From Gemmatimonadetes bacterium T265 (GTDB lineage: Bacteria; Gemmatimonadota; Gemmatimonadetes; Gemmatimonadales; Gemmatimonadaceae), in the NCBI GenBank assembly GCA_019973575.1, contig BPUI01000002.1:1302001-1366000 (forward strand): 64,000 bases of DNA. The letters are read 5' to 3'. The notes beneath the pieces were generated by a model. The model had not been told where the DNA came from. It made no database searches and saw only the letters and a list, made by a program, of their open reading frames with translations. Shown one piece after another: positions 1-8,985 of the stretch (positions within the stretch are counted from its first letter, which is position 1; each line of letters opens with the position of its first letter). Both the position numbers and the translations under genes were made by a program.

Positions 1-426
1 GTCGGTTGCGTCGTGAACGGCGCGGGCCTCGCGATGGCGACGATGGACCTCGTGAAATACTACGGCGGCGAGCCGGCCAACTTCCTCGACATCGGCGGCT
101 CGTCGAACCCGGAGAAGGTCGTCAACGCGCTCCGCATCATCACCGCCGACCCGAACGTCAAGGCGATCCTGTTCAACATCTTCGGCGGCATCACGCGCAC
201 GGACGACGTCGCGAACGGCATCGTGACCGCGACGAAGCAGAACCCGCTGCAGGTGCCGATCGTCATCCGCCTCACGGGCACCAACGAGGAGGTCGCGGTC
301 CGCATCCTCGAGGAGAACGGCTTCTCCGCGATGACGGACATGGACACCGCCGTGCAGAAGGCGGTGGAACTCGCGACCGGCAACGCCGCGACCGGCGGGG
401 CCGCGACGGCGGGGGCGGCGGCGTGA
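1..426 (+). CDS. sucC: Succinyl-CoA synthetase beta subunit, C-terminal part (cut by window edge)
   Basis: Only the last 141 codons are present; the reading frame is open from base 1. The beta subunit of succinyl-CoA ligase carries the nucleotide-binding ATP-grasp fold and pairs with SucD to convert succinyl-CoA to succinate with NTP formation in the TCA cycle. The visible part has the conserved [12 protein letters not shown] segment and the FNIFGGI segment of the C-terminal CoA-ligase domain. An Ala/Gly-rich tail ends the protein. Its TGA overlaps the GTG start of sucD by four bases, so the two subunits are translationally coupled. Identification is firm; the 5' end is missing. Confidence 0.96.
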   Translation, partial: VGCVVNGAGLAMATMDLVKYYGGEPANFLDIGGSSNPEKVVNALRIITADPNVKAILFNIFGGITRTDDVANGIVTATKQNPLQVPIVIRLTGTNEEVAVRILEENGFSAMTDMDTAVQKAVELATGNAATGGAATAGAAA

Positions 427-1295
427 GCGTCTTCGTCGACAAGAACACGCGCCTCGTGGTGCAGGGCATTACCGGGCGCGACGGCTCGTTCCACGCGCGC
501 CAGATGTTGGAGTACGGGACGAACGTCGTCGCGGGCGTCACGCCGGGGAAGGGCGGGCAGACGTTCCAGGACACCGTCCCGATCTTCAACACGGTCGAGG
601 ACGCGGTCCGCGAGACCGGAGCGAACACGAGCGTCATCTACGTGCCGCCGCCGTTCGCGGCCGACGCGATGATGGAAGCGGCCGCGGCCGGCGTCAAGCT
701 GGTCGTCTGCATCACCGAGGGCGTCCCCGTGGTCGACATGCTCCGCGTGCGCCCGTACGTGATCGCGCAGGGCGCCCGCCTGATCGGGCCGAACTGCCCC
801 GGCCTCATCACGCCGGGCGAGGCGAAGGTCGGCATCATCCCCGGCCGCATCTGCACGCCGGGGAACGTCGGCGTCGTCAGTCGCTCGGGCACGCTCACCT
901 ACGAAGTCGTCTACCACCTCACGCGCGCGGGGCTCGGCCAGAGCACGTGCGTCGGCATCGGCGGCGACCCGATCAACGGCACGGGGTTCCTCGACGTGCT
1001 CGAGGCCTTCGAGAACGACCCCGCGACGAAGGCCGTCGCGATGATGGGCGAGATCGGCGGGACCGACGAGCAGGACGCGGCGACGTTCGTCAAGGAGCGC
1101 ATGACGAAGCCGGTGGTCGGCTTCATCGCCGGGCAGACCGCGCCGCCGGGGCGCCGGATGGGGCACGCCGGCGCGATCATCTCGGGGTCGTCGGGGACGG
1201 CCGCGGAGAAGATCGAGGCGTTCCGCGCCGCGGGCATGGGCGTCGCCCAGCGCCCGATCGACTTCGTCGAACTCGTGCGCGAGCGCCTCGCCTAA
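423..1295 (+). CDS. sucD: Succinyl-CoA synthetase alpha subunit
   Basis: This is the 290-residue alpha subunit, the normal length for SucD. The N-terminal CoA-binding Rossmann domain shows [15 protein letters not shown] near residues 15-29. The ligase domain ends with GHAGAIISG; His248 is the expected phosphorylated residue, and [12 protein letters not shown] is also intact. The GTG start at 423 was chosen because it overlaps the sucC stop in GTGA fashion and gives the family N-terminus; a longer reading frame upstream is only a shadow of sucC. SucCD makes succinate and NTP in the cytoplasmic TCA cycle. The stop lies in a GCCTAAC heptamer, and a strong hairpin follows. Confidence 0.97.
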   Translation: MSVFVDKNTRLVVQGITGRDGSFHARQMLEYGTNVVAGVTPGKGGQTFQDTVPIFNTVEDAVRETGANTSVIYVPPPFAADAMMEAAAAGVKLVVCITEGVPVVDMLRVRPYVIAQGARLIGPNCPGLITPGEAKVGIIPGRICTPGNVGVVSRSGTLTYEVVYHLTRAGLGQSTCVGIGGDPINGTGFLDVLEAFENDPATKAVAMMGEIGGTDEQDAATFVKERMTKPVVGFIAGQTAPPGRRMGHAGAIISGSSGTAAEKIEAFRAAGMGVAQRPIDFVELVRERLA

Positions 1296-1308
1296 CGATT
1301 CGCCCGGC

Positions 1309-1336
1309 CGGCGCGCGGGGCGTGTCCCGCGCGCCG
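1309..1336 (+). terminator. GC-rich hairpin after sucCD
   Basis: An 11-bp perfect stem, CGGCGCGCGGG pairing with CCCGCGCGCCG, closes a 6-base loop just after the sucD stop. No T-tract follows, so it could be a weak or protein-assisted terminator, or a 3'-end stabiliser of the sucCD transcript. Confidence 0.5.
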
Positions 1337-1361
1337 CCGGCGCGTCGCCGGGCCACCGCCG

Positions 1362-2252
1362 ATGCAACTCAGCGATTACGTCAGGGCCGACCGCGTCGTG
1401 CTGCCGCTCGCGGGCGCGACGCTGCACGACGCGGGTCGCGTGCTCCTCGGCCGGCTCGTCGCGACCGGCGCGGTCGCGAGCCCGGACCGGCTGTGGGCTC
1501 GGGTCGACGAGGAACGACCCGAGGACCTCGTCGCGATGAGCGACCGGGCGTTCCTGCTCCACTACCGCAGCGACGCCGTGCGCGAACTCGCCGTCGCGAT
1601 CGGGACCTCGACGGCCCCGGTCTCGCGCGAGCTGGGTGAGAGCGACGAGCGGCAGGAGGCGCGCATCGTCTTGCTCGTCGCCGCACCGCCGAAGCAGGCG
1701 GCCCGCTACCTCCAGGTCGTCGGCGCGCTCGCGCGGCTCCTGTCGCGCGACGACGTCGTCGACGCGGTCCTGCGCGCGCCCGACGCGGCCGCGGTGGCCG
1801 CGCTCCCCGCGTTCGCGGACATCATGCTCCGCGACCAGCTCACGGTGCGCGACCTCATGACCGAGCGTCCGCGCTCGATCGCGCCCGAGACGCCGCTCCG
1901 CGAGGCGGCGCTTGCGATGACGCGTGCCGGCGTGGCGGGGCTCCCCGTCGTCGAGTCCGACGGGCGCGTGATCGGCCTGCTCGGCCAGCGCGAACTCCTC
2001 CAGCACCTCCTGACCGAGTACCTTGACCGCGCCGGCGCGGCGCGCGGCGCGGCGCCGCTCGAGCAGCGGCCGCGCGCCGTGCGCGACGTGATGACGCGCC
2101 AGGTACTCTGCGTCTCGCCCGACCAGCCGCTCGCGGAAGTCGCGGCCATGATGACCAACAAGGACGTCGATCGCGTGCCGGTCGTGCGGGAAGGACGGCT
2201 CACGGGCTTCCTCACCCGCGGCGACATCGTGCGCAAGCTGATCGGCTCGTAA
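1362..2252 (+). CDS. PTS IIA-like domain fused to a CBS domain pair
   Basis: A 296-residue soluble protein. Residues 1-150 resemble the PTS EIIA type-2 (fructose/nitrogen) fold: the segment LLHYRSDAVRELAVAIG around residues 65-81 sits where the phosphorylated His motif (usually PHARTDAV) occurs, and His67 is retained. Residues about 155-296 form two CBS repeats, each starting with a (V)RDLMTxxP or VRDVMTRQ motif, which normally bind adenine nucleotides. The combination suggests an energy- or nitrogen-sensing regulator, but no substrate or partner is visible. It lies between sucCD and ndk with gaps on both sides. The domain architecture is clear, the function is not. Confidence 0.75.
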   Translation: MQLSDYVRADRVVLPLAGATLHDAGRVLLGRLVATGAVASPDRLWARVDEERPEDLVAMSDRAFLLHYRSDAVRELAVAIGTSTAPVSRELGESDERQEARIVLLVAAPPKQAARYLQVVGALARLLSRDDVVDAVLRAPDAAAVAALPAFADIMLRDQLTVRDLMTERPRSIAPETPLREAALAMTRAGVAGLPVVESDGRVIGLLGQRELLQHLLTEYLDRAGAARGAAPLEQRPRAVRDVMTRQVLCVSPDQPLAEVAAMMTNKDVDRVPVVREGRLTGFLTRGDIVRKLIGS

Positions 2253-2265
2253 CCCTCCTGCCTTC

Positions 2266-2279
2266 TTATACGCCGCCGT
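2266..2279 (+). promoter_or_regulatory. Probable -10 element of ndk, leaderless arrangement
   Basis: TTATAC at 2266-2271 is followed by exactly 8 bases and then the ndk ATG, with no Shine-Dalgarno sequence between. Transcription would begin at or within a base or two of the start codon. No clear -35 element is seen. Confidence 0.45.
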
Positions 2280-2696
2280 ATGTCCGACCGCACGCTCGCC
2301 ATCGTCAAGCCCGACGCGTTCGACGCCGCCAAGGCGGGCAACATCCTCGCCCTGCTCGAGAGCAAGGGGTTCGCGCTCCGCGCCGCCCGCGTGCTTCACC
2401 TCACCGCCGATCAGGCGGGTGAGTTCTACGCGGTGCACAAGGGGCGCCCCTTTTACGAAGACCTGGTCTCGTTCATGACCTCCGCGCCGTGTATGCCAGT
2501 CGTGCTCGAGAAGGCGGGCGCAGTCGCCGCACTCCGTGAGGCGATTGGCGCGACCGACCCGGCCGAAGCCGCCGAGGGCACCGTGCGGAAGCTGTACGCG
2601 GAGAGTAAGGGTCGAAATGCAATCCACGCGTCGGATTCGGACGAGAACGCCGCGCGCGAGATCGGATTTTTCTTCGCCGCCGCCGACATCGCGTAA
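2280..2696 (+). CDS. ndk: Nucleoside diphosphate kinase
   Basis: A 138-residue protein of normal length for Ndk, which transfers the gamma phosphate between NTPs and NDPs through a phospho-histidine. The N-terminal TLAIVKPDAF and the active-site motif RNAIHASDS are present, with His116 as the catalytic residue. The RPFYEDLVSFM segment of the nucleotide-binding site is also intact. The ATG at 2280 is the only sensible start and follows a -10-like box with no ribosome-binding site. It works in the cytoplasm and feeds nucleotide and lipid synthesis; its neighbours are not functionally linked. Confidence 0.97.
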   Translation: MSDRTLAIVKPDAFDAAKAGNILALLESKGFALRAARVLHLTADQAGEFYAVHKGRPFYEDLVSFMTSAPCMPVVLEKAGAVAALREAIGATDPAEAAEGTVRKLYAESKGRNAIHASDSDENAAREIGFFFAAADIA

Positions 2697-2731
2697 GTCG
2701 CGGTCGCGCTTAGACTTGCTCGCGCTCGGTC

Positions 2732-2768
2732 TTGAAAACAGGGCCGAACGCCCGTAGGTTGGACGGTT
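2732..2768 (+). promoter_or_regulatory. Sigma-70-type promoter for the yceD-rpmF-plsX cluster
   Basis: TTGAAA (2732-2737) and TAGGTT (2755-2760) are separated by an ideal 17 bases. The yceD ATG begins 8 bases after the -10 box, so the transcript would be essentially leaderless. This is the best-looking promoter in the chromosomal half. Confidence 0.7.
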
Positions 2769-3287
2769 ATGCTGTCCTTCGACCTTCGCGCGCTCGAAGC
2801 TCGGGCCGCCGTGGTCGACGGCGCGCTCGCGCCGTCGGATCCCATCTGGGACGCGGCCGATCCGCGTCCGCTCGAACCGCTCCGGGTGACGGGGCGACTC
2901 TCGAGCGCGGGCGCGGGCCACTTTTATTTCCGGGGCCGCGTGGAAGGCGTCGCCGCGGGCGAATGCCGCCGGTGTCTGACCGACGTCACGACCGCGGTCG
3001 AGCTCGACACTCACCTCGTCTTCGTCGCGGCCGACGCCGAGGGCGCCGACGAGGAGTCGGACGCCTACGCGTTCGACCCCGAGGCCGGGGAGCTCGACCT
3101 TCGCCCGGCGCTTCGCGAGGAGTGGCTGCTGCACGCGCCATCGTTCCCGCTCTGCCGGGACGATTGCCGCGGGCTCTGCCCGACGTGCGGTGCCGACCGC
3201 AACCTCGCGGCGGACGCCGGCGGATGCGCGTGCCGGCCCGCGCTCGATCCGCGCTGGGCCGCGCTTCGCGGCGCCACGACCGACTGA
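2769..3287 (+). CDS. yceD: YceD/DUF177 family protein
   Basis: A 172-residue member of the YceD (DUF177) family, which is almost always encoded just upstream of rpmF, as here. In other bacteria YceD has been linked to 23S rRNA/L32 handling; that role is family knowledge, not visible here. The sequence has a CRRC pair near residues 66-69 and a Cys-rich C-terminal segment (CRDDCRGLCPTCG followed by CAC), suggesting metal binding. The acidic stretch in the middle is typical. The ATG follows a promoter directly, without a Shine-Dalgarno sequence. Confidence 0.85.
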   Translation: MLSFDLRALEARAAVVDGALAPSDPIWDAADPRPLEPLRVTGRLSSAGAGHFYFRGRVEGVAAGECRRCLTDVTTAVELDTHLVFVAADAEGADEESDAYAFDPEAGELDLRPALREEWLLHAPSFPLCRDDCRGLCPTCGADRNLAADAGGCACRPALDPRWAALRGATTD

Positions 3288-3338
3288 CCGCACGCGGGCG
3301 GGCTTCGCACCCGCCCTCACCCTACTCCCGACCGACCC

Positions 3339-3524
3339 ATGGCCGTCCCGAAGCGCCGTACCTCCAAGCGGAAGAAGCGCGCCCGCAACACGCACAAGGC
3401 CGCCCCTGCGATCGCCATTCAGGCATGCCCGCAGTGCCGCAGCATGAAGCGCCCGCACCGCGTGTGCGGCGAGTGCGGCTACTACGACGGCGAGCCCCGG
3501 ATCGAGACGCAACAGGACGCCTGA
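3339..3524 (+). CDS. rpmF: 50S ribosomal protein L32
   Basis: A 61-residue basic protein beginning MAVPKRRTSKRKKRARN, the L32 signature. Four cysteines in CPQC and CGEC form the zinc ribbon of the zinc-containing form of L32. It sits between yceD and plsX, the conserved order. The plsX TTG start comes one base after its stop, so the genes are cotranslated. Confidence 0.97.
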   Translation: MAVPKRRTSKRKKRARNTHKAAPAIAIQACPQCRSMKRPHRVCGECGYYDGEPRIETQQDA

Positions 3525-3525
3525 G

Positions 3526-4578
3526 TTGGCGCGCGTCGCGGTGGACGCGATGGGGGGCGATCTCGCCCCCCGCGCCCCGGTCGCGGGCGCGCTGCTCGCC
3601 CTGGCCGAGCTGCCCGGCGAGCACACGATCGACCTCGTCGGCCAGACGGGCGTGATCGAGGCGGCGCTCGACGATTTACTCGGCGGCGAGTTCGCCGCGC
3701 ACGCCGCCCAACGCGCACGCGTGCACGTGATCGAAGCGCCGGACGTGATCGCGATGAGCGACAAGCCGCGCGTCGCGATCCGCGGCAAGCCGAGGAGCAG
3801 CATGGTCGTCGGGCTCCGCCGCCAGGCGGAAGGCCTCGCCGACGCGTTCGTCTCGGCCGGGAACACCGGGGCGCAAATGGCCGCCTCGATGTTCTTCCTC
3901 GGGTTGCACGAAGGGCTCACGCGGCCGGCCATCGGGACAGTTCTCCCGACCACGCGCAAGCCGCTCGTCATGCTCGACTCGGGCGCGAACGTCGACTGCT
4001 CGGCGGAGGAGCTCGTCCAGTTCGCACGTCTCGGTGCCGTGTACGCGGAAGACGTCCTCGGCCGCCCGGAGCCCGCCGTCGGACTGCTGTCGATCGGCGA
4101 AGAACCCGAAAAGGGCAACGCGGTCGTACAGGAGGCGCACCGAATGCTGCGCGCCGAGCGCGGCCTCGCCTTCCTCGGCAACGTCGAAGGGCGCGACATC
4201 CCTGGGGGCGCGTGCGACCGCGGGCCGATCGACGTCGTCGTGTGCGACGGCTTCGTCGGCAACGTCGTGCTCAAGTTCTACGAAGCGCTCGCGCCGACGC
4301 TGATGGGCGTGTTCGCGCGCGCGCTCGGCGCCGAGCGCGAGGTGCTCGCCGAGGCGTTCAAGGAGCTCGACTACTCCGAGCACGGCGGTGCCCCCCTGTT
4401 AGGCGTCAAGGGCGTCAGCATCATCTCGCACGGGAAGAGCAGCCCGCGCGCGATCAAGAACGCGATCAAGGTCGCCGTGCGCGTGGTCGAGGCGCGCATG
4501 AGCGACCACGTCGGCAAGCGGCTCATCGACGCGGCCGCTGCCGCCGCCAGCACGCCTCCCGCGGCCTCCCCGGCCTGA
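3526..4578 (+). CDS. plsX: Phosphate acyltransferase PlsX
   Basis: A 350-residue peripheral membrane enzyme that converts acyl-ACP to acyl-phosphate, the first step of phospholipid synthesis via PlsY. The N-terminus VAVDAMGGDLAPRAPVAGAL and the segments SAGNTGA and LLSIGEEPEKGN are characteristic. The TTG start at 3526 lies one base past the rpmF stop and gives the normal N-terminus. A GTTAGGC heptamer in frame encodes Leu-Gly near the C-terminus. The C-terminal tail is Ala-rich. It starts the fatty acid/phospholipid gene cluster. Confidence 0.96.
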   Translation: MARVAVDAMGGDLAPRAPVAGALLALAELPGEHTIDLVGQTGVIEAALDDLLGGEFAAHAAQRARVHVIEAPDVIAMSDKPRVAIRGKPRSSMVVGLRRQAEGLADAFVSAGNTGAQMAASMFFLGLHEGLTRPAIGTVLPTTRKPLVMLDSGANVDCSAEELVQFARLGAVYAEDVLGRPEPAVGLLSIGEEPEKGNAVVQEAHRMLRAERGLAFLGNVEGRDIPGGACDRGPIDVVVCDGFVGNVVLKFYEALAPTLMGVFARALGAEREVLAEAFKELDYSEHGGAPLLGVKGVSIISHGKSSPRAIKNAIKVAVRVVEARMSDHVGKRLIDAAAAAASTPPAASPA

Positions 4579-4644
4579 CCCGACCGTGCGCTGGCCCCCG
4601 GCCGCGCCCGCCGTCTCTCTTCCCTCGTCGTCCGCAACGCGCCC

Positions 4645-5658
4645 GTGAAGCGTCCCGTCGCCTACATCGCCGGCACCGGCCGCGGCGTCCCCGCCGCCGT
4701 CATGACCAACCACGACTTCGGCGCGCGCGGGATCGAGACCACGCACGAGTGGGTCGTCGAGCGGACCGGGATCCACGAGCGTCGGATCGCGGACGACGCC
4801 ACGACGACGGCGATGATGGCCGCCGACGCGAGCCGCGCCGCAATGGCCAAGGCCGGCGTGCAGGCCGGCGAGCTCGACGCGATCGTGCTGAGCACGGCGA
4901 CGCCGGACCGGCTCCTCCCGTCCACCGCCGTCGACGTTCAAGCGGCGCTCGGCGCGACGCGGGCGGCCGCGTTCGATCTGTCGGCCGCGTGTTCCGGCTG
5001 GATCTACGGGTTGACTGTCGCCGAGGGACTCATCGCCACCGGGACGGCCGAAACAGTCCTCGTGATCGGCGCCGAGAAGATGAGCGCGATCATCGACTGG
5101 TCCGACCGCGCGACGTGCGTGCTGTTCGGCGACGGTGCGGGGGCAGCGGTGTTGAAGCGGCACAAGCCGACCGTGGCAGCCGCCCTCCGCGCGCCGAAAG
5201 GCATCCTCTCGTCGTTCATGCGCTCCGACGGGACACTCGCCGAGTTGCTCTGGCGCCCCGGCGGTGGCGCGAGCGTCCCGTTCACCGAAGCGGTACTGGC
5301 CGAGCGCTCGCACTACGTCAAGATGGCCGGGCGCGAGGTGTTCAAACACGCGGTGCGGTCGATGAGCGAGGCCGCCGACCGTGCGCTCGACGCGGCGCGT
5401 CTCACCGGAACCGACGTCGATCTGATGATCCCGCACCAGGCGAACGTGCGCATCATCGAGGCGACGGCGAAGCACGCGAGCATCTCGATGGACAAGGTGT
5501 TCGTGAACGTGAACCGGTACGGCAACACGTCGTCCGCTTCGATCGGCATCGCGCTCGACGAGGCGATCGAGTGCGGGCGCGTGAAGGAAGGGTCGACGGT
5601 GCTCCTCGTCGCTTTCGGCGCCGGGCTCACGTGGGCGTCGATGGTCGTCCGCTTCTGA
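4645..5658 (+). CDS. fabH: Beta-ketoacyl-ACP synthase III
   Basis: A 337-residue thiolase-fold enzyme that condenses acetyl-CoA with malonyl-ACP to start fatty-acid synthesis. The catalytic Cys116 lies in DLSAACSGWIYG, and the His and Asn of the triad in PHQANVRI and NRYGNTSSAS. The GTG start at 4645 gives the family N-terminus (VAYIAGTGRGVP). Its stop overlaps the fabD ATG by one base. The 66-base gap after plsX has no evident terminator, so it probably belongs to the same operon. Confidence 0.97.
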   Translation: MKRPVAYIAGTGRGVPAAVMTNHDFGARGIETTHEWVVERTGIHERRIADDATTTAMMAADASRAAMAKAGVQAGELDAIVLSTATPDRLLPSTAVDVQAALGATRAAAFDLSAACSGWIYGLTVAEGLIATGTAETVLVIGAEKMSAIIDWSDRATCVLFGDGAGAAVLKRHKPTVAAALRAPKGILSSFMRSDGTLAELLWRPGGGASVPFTEAVLAERSHYVKMAGREVFKHAVRSMSEAADRALDAARLTGTDVDLMIPHQANVRIIEATAKHASISMDKVFVNVNRYGNTSSASIGIALDEAIECGRVKEGSTVLLVAFGAGLTWASMVVRF

Positions 5659-6611
5659 TGGGTGAGCCGTCGCCCGTCGTCTTGCTCTTCCCCGGGCAGG
5701 GATCGCAGATCCCGAGCATGGCCGCTGATCTCGCGAACGCGTACCCCGCCGCGCGCGAGGTGCTCGACGCCGTGGACGCCGCGCTCGCGGTCCCGCTCAG
5801 CCGGTTGATGGCCCATGGACCGGCAGACGAACTGACGCGCACCGACAACGCGCAGCCGGCGCTCCTCGCGCACGGCGCGGCGCTGTGGGTCGTCCTCCGC
5901 GACGCCCTTGCCGGTCGCGTCGTTGCGGCCGCCGGGCACTCACTCGGCGAGTTCACGGCGTACCACGCGGCCGGCGCGTTCCCGCTGCCCGCGGCCGTGC
6001 GCCTCGTCCGCCGCCGCGGCGAGCTGATGTTCGCGAGCGGGACCGAGCGACCGGGCGCGATGGCCGCGTTGCTCGGCGATCCTTCGCATCCGATCGAAGC
6101 GATCTGCGCGGAGGCCACGGCGGAGGCGGGAACCGTCGTGCCCGCGAACTACAACTGCCCCGGCCAGCTCGTCATCTCGGGCGAGGTTGGCGGGGTCGAA
6201 CGTGCGATGGCGCTCGCGAAAGCCGCCGGGGTCAAGCGTGCGGTCCGGCTACCAGTGAGCGGCGCATTCCACTCGCCGCTCATGCAGGACGCGCAGCACG
6301 GACTGGACGCCGCGCTGGCGGGCGTCAGTTTCGCCGATCCGTCGTTCCCGGTTTATGCGAACGTCACCGCGCAACCCGTTACGACGGCGGACGTTGCACG
6401 CGCGCTCCTCTCGCAGCAGTTGACATCGCCCGTCCGCTGGACCGAGACGGTCGCGGCGCTTGCGACCACGTATCCGGACGCGACGTACCTCGAACTCGGT
6501 CCGGGGACCGTGCTCGCGGGCCTCGTGCGGAAAACCGCGCCCGGCGTGCGCGCGGTCTCGTGCGGAACCGCGGCGCAGGTGGACGCACTGCTCACCGACC
6601 TGACGTCCTGA
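5658..6611 (+). CDS. fabD: Malonyl-CoA:ACP transacylase
   Basis: A 317-residue transacylase that loads malonyl groups onto ACP. The nucleophile Ser95 is in GHSLGEF, the catalytic His205 in GAFHSPLM, and the N-terminal FPGQGSQ motif is intact. The ATG at 5658 overlaps the fabH TGA, in frame with the longer open frame that begins inside plsX; the upstream part is not real coding sequence. Its length matches the family. It is followed after four bases by fabG. Confidence 0.97.
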   Translation: MGEPSPVVLLFPGQGSQIPSMAADLANAYPAAREVLDAVDAALAVPLSRLMAHGPADELTRTDNAQPALLAHGAALWVVLRDALAGRVVAAAGHSLGEFTAYHAAGAFPLPAAVRLVRRRGELMFASGTERPGAMAALLGDPSHPIEAICAEATAEAGTVVPANYNCPGQLVISGEVGGVERAMALAKAAGVKRAVRLPVSGAFHSPLMQDAQHGLDAALAGVSFADPSFPVYANVTAQPVTTADVARALLSQQLTSPVRWTETVAALATTYPDATYLELGPGTVLAGLVRKTAPGVRAVSCGTAAQVDALLTDLTS

Positions 6612-6615
6612 CCGC

Positions 6616-7365
6616 ATGCGAATCGATCTTTCGGGGCGCACCGCGCTCGTGACCGGCAGCACACGCGGCATCGGCCGCGCGATCGCCGCGGCGCTGCTCG
6701 ACTGCGGCGCGCGCGTCGCGGTGGTGGGACGCGACGCCGAGCGGGCGGCGGTCGCGGCCTCGGAGCTGGGCGGCGGCGACGCCGACCGCGCGCGCGGCTT
6801 TGGCGCCGACCTCGCCGACGTGACGCGCGCGGCGACGCTCGTCGCCGACGTCGAGCGCGCGTTTGGCGCCTGCGACGTGCTCGTCAACAACGCCGGGCTC
6901 ACGCGCGACAATCTGCTCATCCGCCTCAAGGACGAGGATTGGAGCGACGTCTTGGACACGAACCTGCGTGCCGCGTTCGCGACGACGCGCGCGGCGGCGC
7001 GCGGCATGATGAAGCGCCGGTGGGGGCGCGTGATCAACATCGCGAGCGTCGTCGGGATCACCGGTAACGCGGGGCAGGCGAACTACGCGGCGAGCAAGGC
7101 CGGACTGATCGGCTTCACGAAGAGCGTCGCGAAGGAGCTCGCGACGCGCAACGTGCTCGCGAACGTCGTCGCGCCGGGATTCATCGAAACGGACATGACG
7201 GCCGCGATGCCCGCCGACGCGCGCGCCAAGCTCGCCGGCGCGATTCCGGTCGAGCGGTTCGGACGCCCCGAGGACGTCGCGGCGACGGTCGCGTTCCTCG
7301 CCTCCGACCTCGCGGCCTACGTCACCGGCCAGGTACTCGTCGTCGACGGCGGGCTCGTCATGTGA
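6616..7365 (+). CDS. fabG: 3-oxoacyl-ACP reductase
   Basis: A 249-residue short-chain dehydrogenase that reduces 3-ketoacyl-ACP with NADPH. The cofactor motif TGSTRGIG is at residues 13-20, NNAG at 91-94, and the catalytic Ser144, Tyr157 and Lys161 (YAASK) are present. The C-terminal PGFIETDMT and VTGQVLVVDGG segments are typical of FabG rather than other SDRs. Its place between fabD and acpP settles the assignment. Confidence 0.97.
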   Translation: MRIDLSGRTALVTGSTRGIGRAIAAALLDCGARVAVVGRDAERAAVAASELGGGDADRARGFGADLADVTRAATLVADVERAFGACDVLVNNAGLTRDNLLIRLKDEDWSDVLDTNLRAAFATTRAAARGMMKRRWGRVINIASVVGITGNAGQANYAASKAGLIGFTKSVAKELATRNVLANVVAPGFIETDMTAAMPADARAKLAGAIPVERFGRPEDVAATVAFLASDLAAYVTGQVLVVDGGLVM

Positions 7366-7486
7366 CGCGTCGCGCGGGCGCGCCACGGCCCGCGCCCGCG
7401 CCGTTCCACCGCGCCCCGGCGACCACTAAGTTACCGCGCCGTTTCCCCCCACTGGCACCGACGCACTACACCCACCAGCCCTGACC

Positions 7487-7726
7487 ATGGCCGACCATTC
7501 CGCGAAAGTCCGCGACATCATCGAGCGCGAGCTCGGCGTCGAACGCGAAAAGCTCACCGACTCCGCCAGCTTCATCGACGACCTCGGGGCGGACTCGCTC
7601 GACATCGTCGAGCTGGTGATGGAATTCGAGAAGGAGTTCAACATCGACATCGCCGACGAGGAGGCGGAGAAGCTGCGCACCGTCGGCGACGCGGTCGAGT
7701 ACCTGAACGAGAAGGTGCCGGGGTGA
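7487..7726 (+). CDS. acpP: Acyl carrier protein
   Basis: A 79-residue acidic protein with the [16 protein letters not shown] motif; Ser37 is the phosphopantetheine attachment site. It carries the growing acyl chain between Fab enzymes. The 121-base gap upstream contains a TAAGTT-like box about 60 bases before the ATG that could be an internal promoter; high acpP expression is usual. Its last codons overlap the fabF GTG. Confidence 0.98.
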   Translation: MADHSAKVRDIIERELGVEREKLTDSASFIDDLGADSLDIVELVMEFEKEFNIDIADEEAEKLRTVGDAVEYLNEKVPG

Positions 7727-8985
7727 CGCGTCGCCGGGTCGTCGTCACCGGGCTCGGCGCGGTGACGCCCGTCGGGAACGACGTGGCGACGACCTGGCGC
7801 GCGCTGCTCGAAGGGCGCTCCGGCGGCGCGCCGATCACGAAGTTCGACGCGACGAACTTCGCGGTGCGCTTCGCGTGCGAGGTGAAGGGATTCGACACGG
7901 CCGCGTACATGGACCGGAAGGAGGCCAAGCGCGCCGACCAGTACGCGCAGTACGCGCTCGCGGCCGCCGTGCAGGCGATGCAGGACGCGGGCTTCGCCGC
8001 GGGGATCGGGCCGGGCACGGGCTACACCCCCGAGGAGACCGGCGTCATCATCGGCAGCGGCGTGGGCGGGCTGCGGACGTTCGAAGACCAGCACACGATC
8101 TACATGGAGCAGGGCCCGCGGCGCATCTCGCCGTTCTTCGTCCCGATGTTCATCACCGACATCGCGGCCGGGATCGTCTCGATGCGCTTCAACTGCAAGG
8201 GGCCTAACTTCGCGACCGTGAGCGCCTGCTCGACGAGCGCGCACGCGATCGGCGAGGCGTTCCGCACCATCCAGTACGGCGACGCGCAGGTGATGCTCGC
8301 GGGCGGGTCGGAGGCGGCGGTCACGCCGATGGCGATCGGCGGGTTCGCGAGCATGGGCGCGCTCTCGACGCGCAACGATTCGCCCGCCACCGCCTCGCGC
8401 CCGTTCGACGCGACGCGCGACGGGTTCGTACTCGGCGACGGCTCGGGCGTCGTCGTGCTCGAGGAGCTGGAGCACGCGCTCGCGCGCGGCGCGCGCATCT
8501 ACGGCGAGGTCGTCGGGTACGCGGCGACGGGCGACGCGTACCACCTCACGGGCCAGCCCGACGCGCACGAAGGCCTGCAGCGCTCGATGCGCCGCGCGAT
8601 GGCGGACGCGGGCGTCGGCCCCGCGGACGTCGACTACGTCAACGCGCACGGCACGTCGACGCCGCTCAACGACCCGAACGAGGCGGCCGCGATCCGCGCC
8701 GTCTTCGGCGAGTACGCGGACCGGCTCTCCGTCAGCTCGACGAAGTCGGCAACCGGGCACATGTTAGGCGCGGCCGGCGTCGTCGAGTTCGTCGTCTGCG
8801 CGAAGGCGATCGAGACGGGCGTGATCCCGCCGACGATCAACTACGCGACGCCCGACCCCGAAATCACGCTCGACGTCACGCCGAACACGCCGCGCGAGCG
8901 CTCGGTCGAGGTCGCGCTGAGCAACAGTTCGGGGTTCGGCGGCCACAACGCGACGCTCGTCCTCCGGCGCTACCGGCCCGGGTGA
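7723..8985 (+). CDS. fabF: Beta-ketoacyl-ACP synthase II
   Basis: A 420-residue elongating condensing enzyme. The active-site Cys169 is in [12 protein letters not shown]; the two histidines are in [11 protein letters not shown] and [10 protein letters not shown]. Length and motifs match FabF. The GTG start overlaps the acpP stop (GTGA). Two GTTAGGC/GCCTAAC heptamers lie in frame, one at the conserved HMLGAAG site. It completes the elongation gene set. Confidence 0.97.
   Translation: MTRRRVVVTGLGAVTPVGNDVATTWRALLEGRSGGAPITKFDATNFAVRFACEVKGFDTAAYMDRKEAKRADQYAQYALAAAVQAMQDAGFAAGIGPGTGYTPEETGVIIGSGVGGLRTFEDQHTIYMEQGPRRISPFFVPMFITDIAAGIVSMRFNCKGPNFATVSACSTSAHAIGEAFRTIQYGDAQVMLAGGSEAAVTPMAIGGFASMGALSTRNDSPATASRPFDATRDGFVLGDGSGVVVLEELEHALARGARIYGEVVGYAATGDAYHLTGQPDAHEGLQRSMRRAMADAGVGPADVDYVNAHGTSTPLNDPNEAAAIRAVFGEYADRLSVSSTKSATGHMLGAAGVVEFVVCAKAIETGVIPPTINYATPDPEITLDVTPNTPRERSVEVALSNSSGFGGHNATLVLRRYRPG

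Noticed and set aside
60-4274. Very long open frames on the minus strand opposite the sucC-plsX, tape-measure and tail regions (for example 52027-55476 and 60046-63765)
   Set aside because: They mirror the GC-rich third codon positions of the plus-strand genes, have Arg/Ala-rich low-complexity products and match no family.
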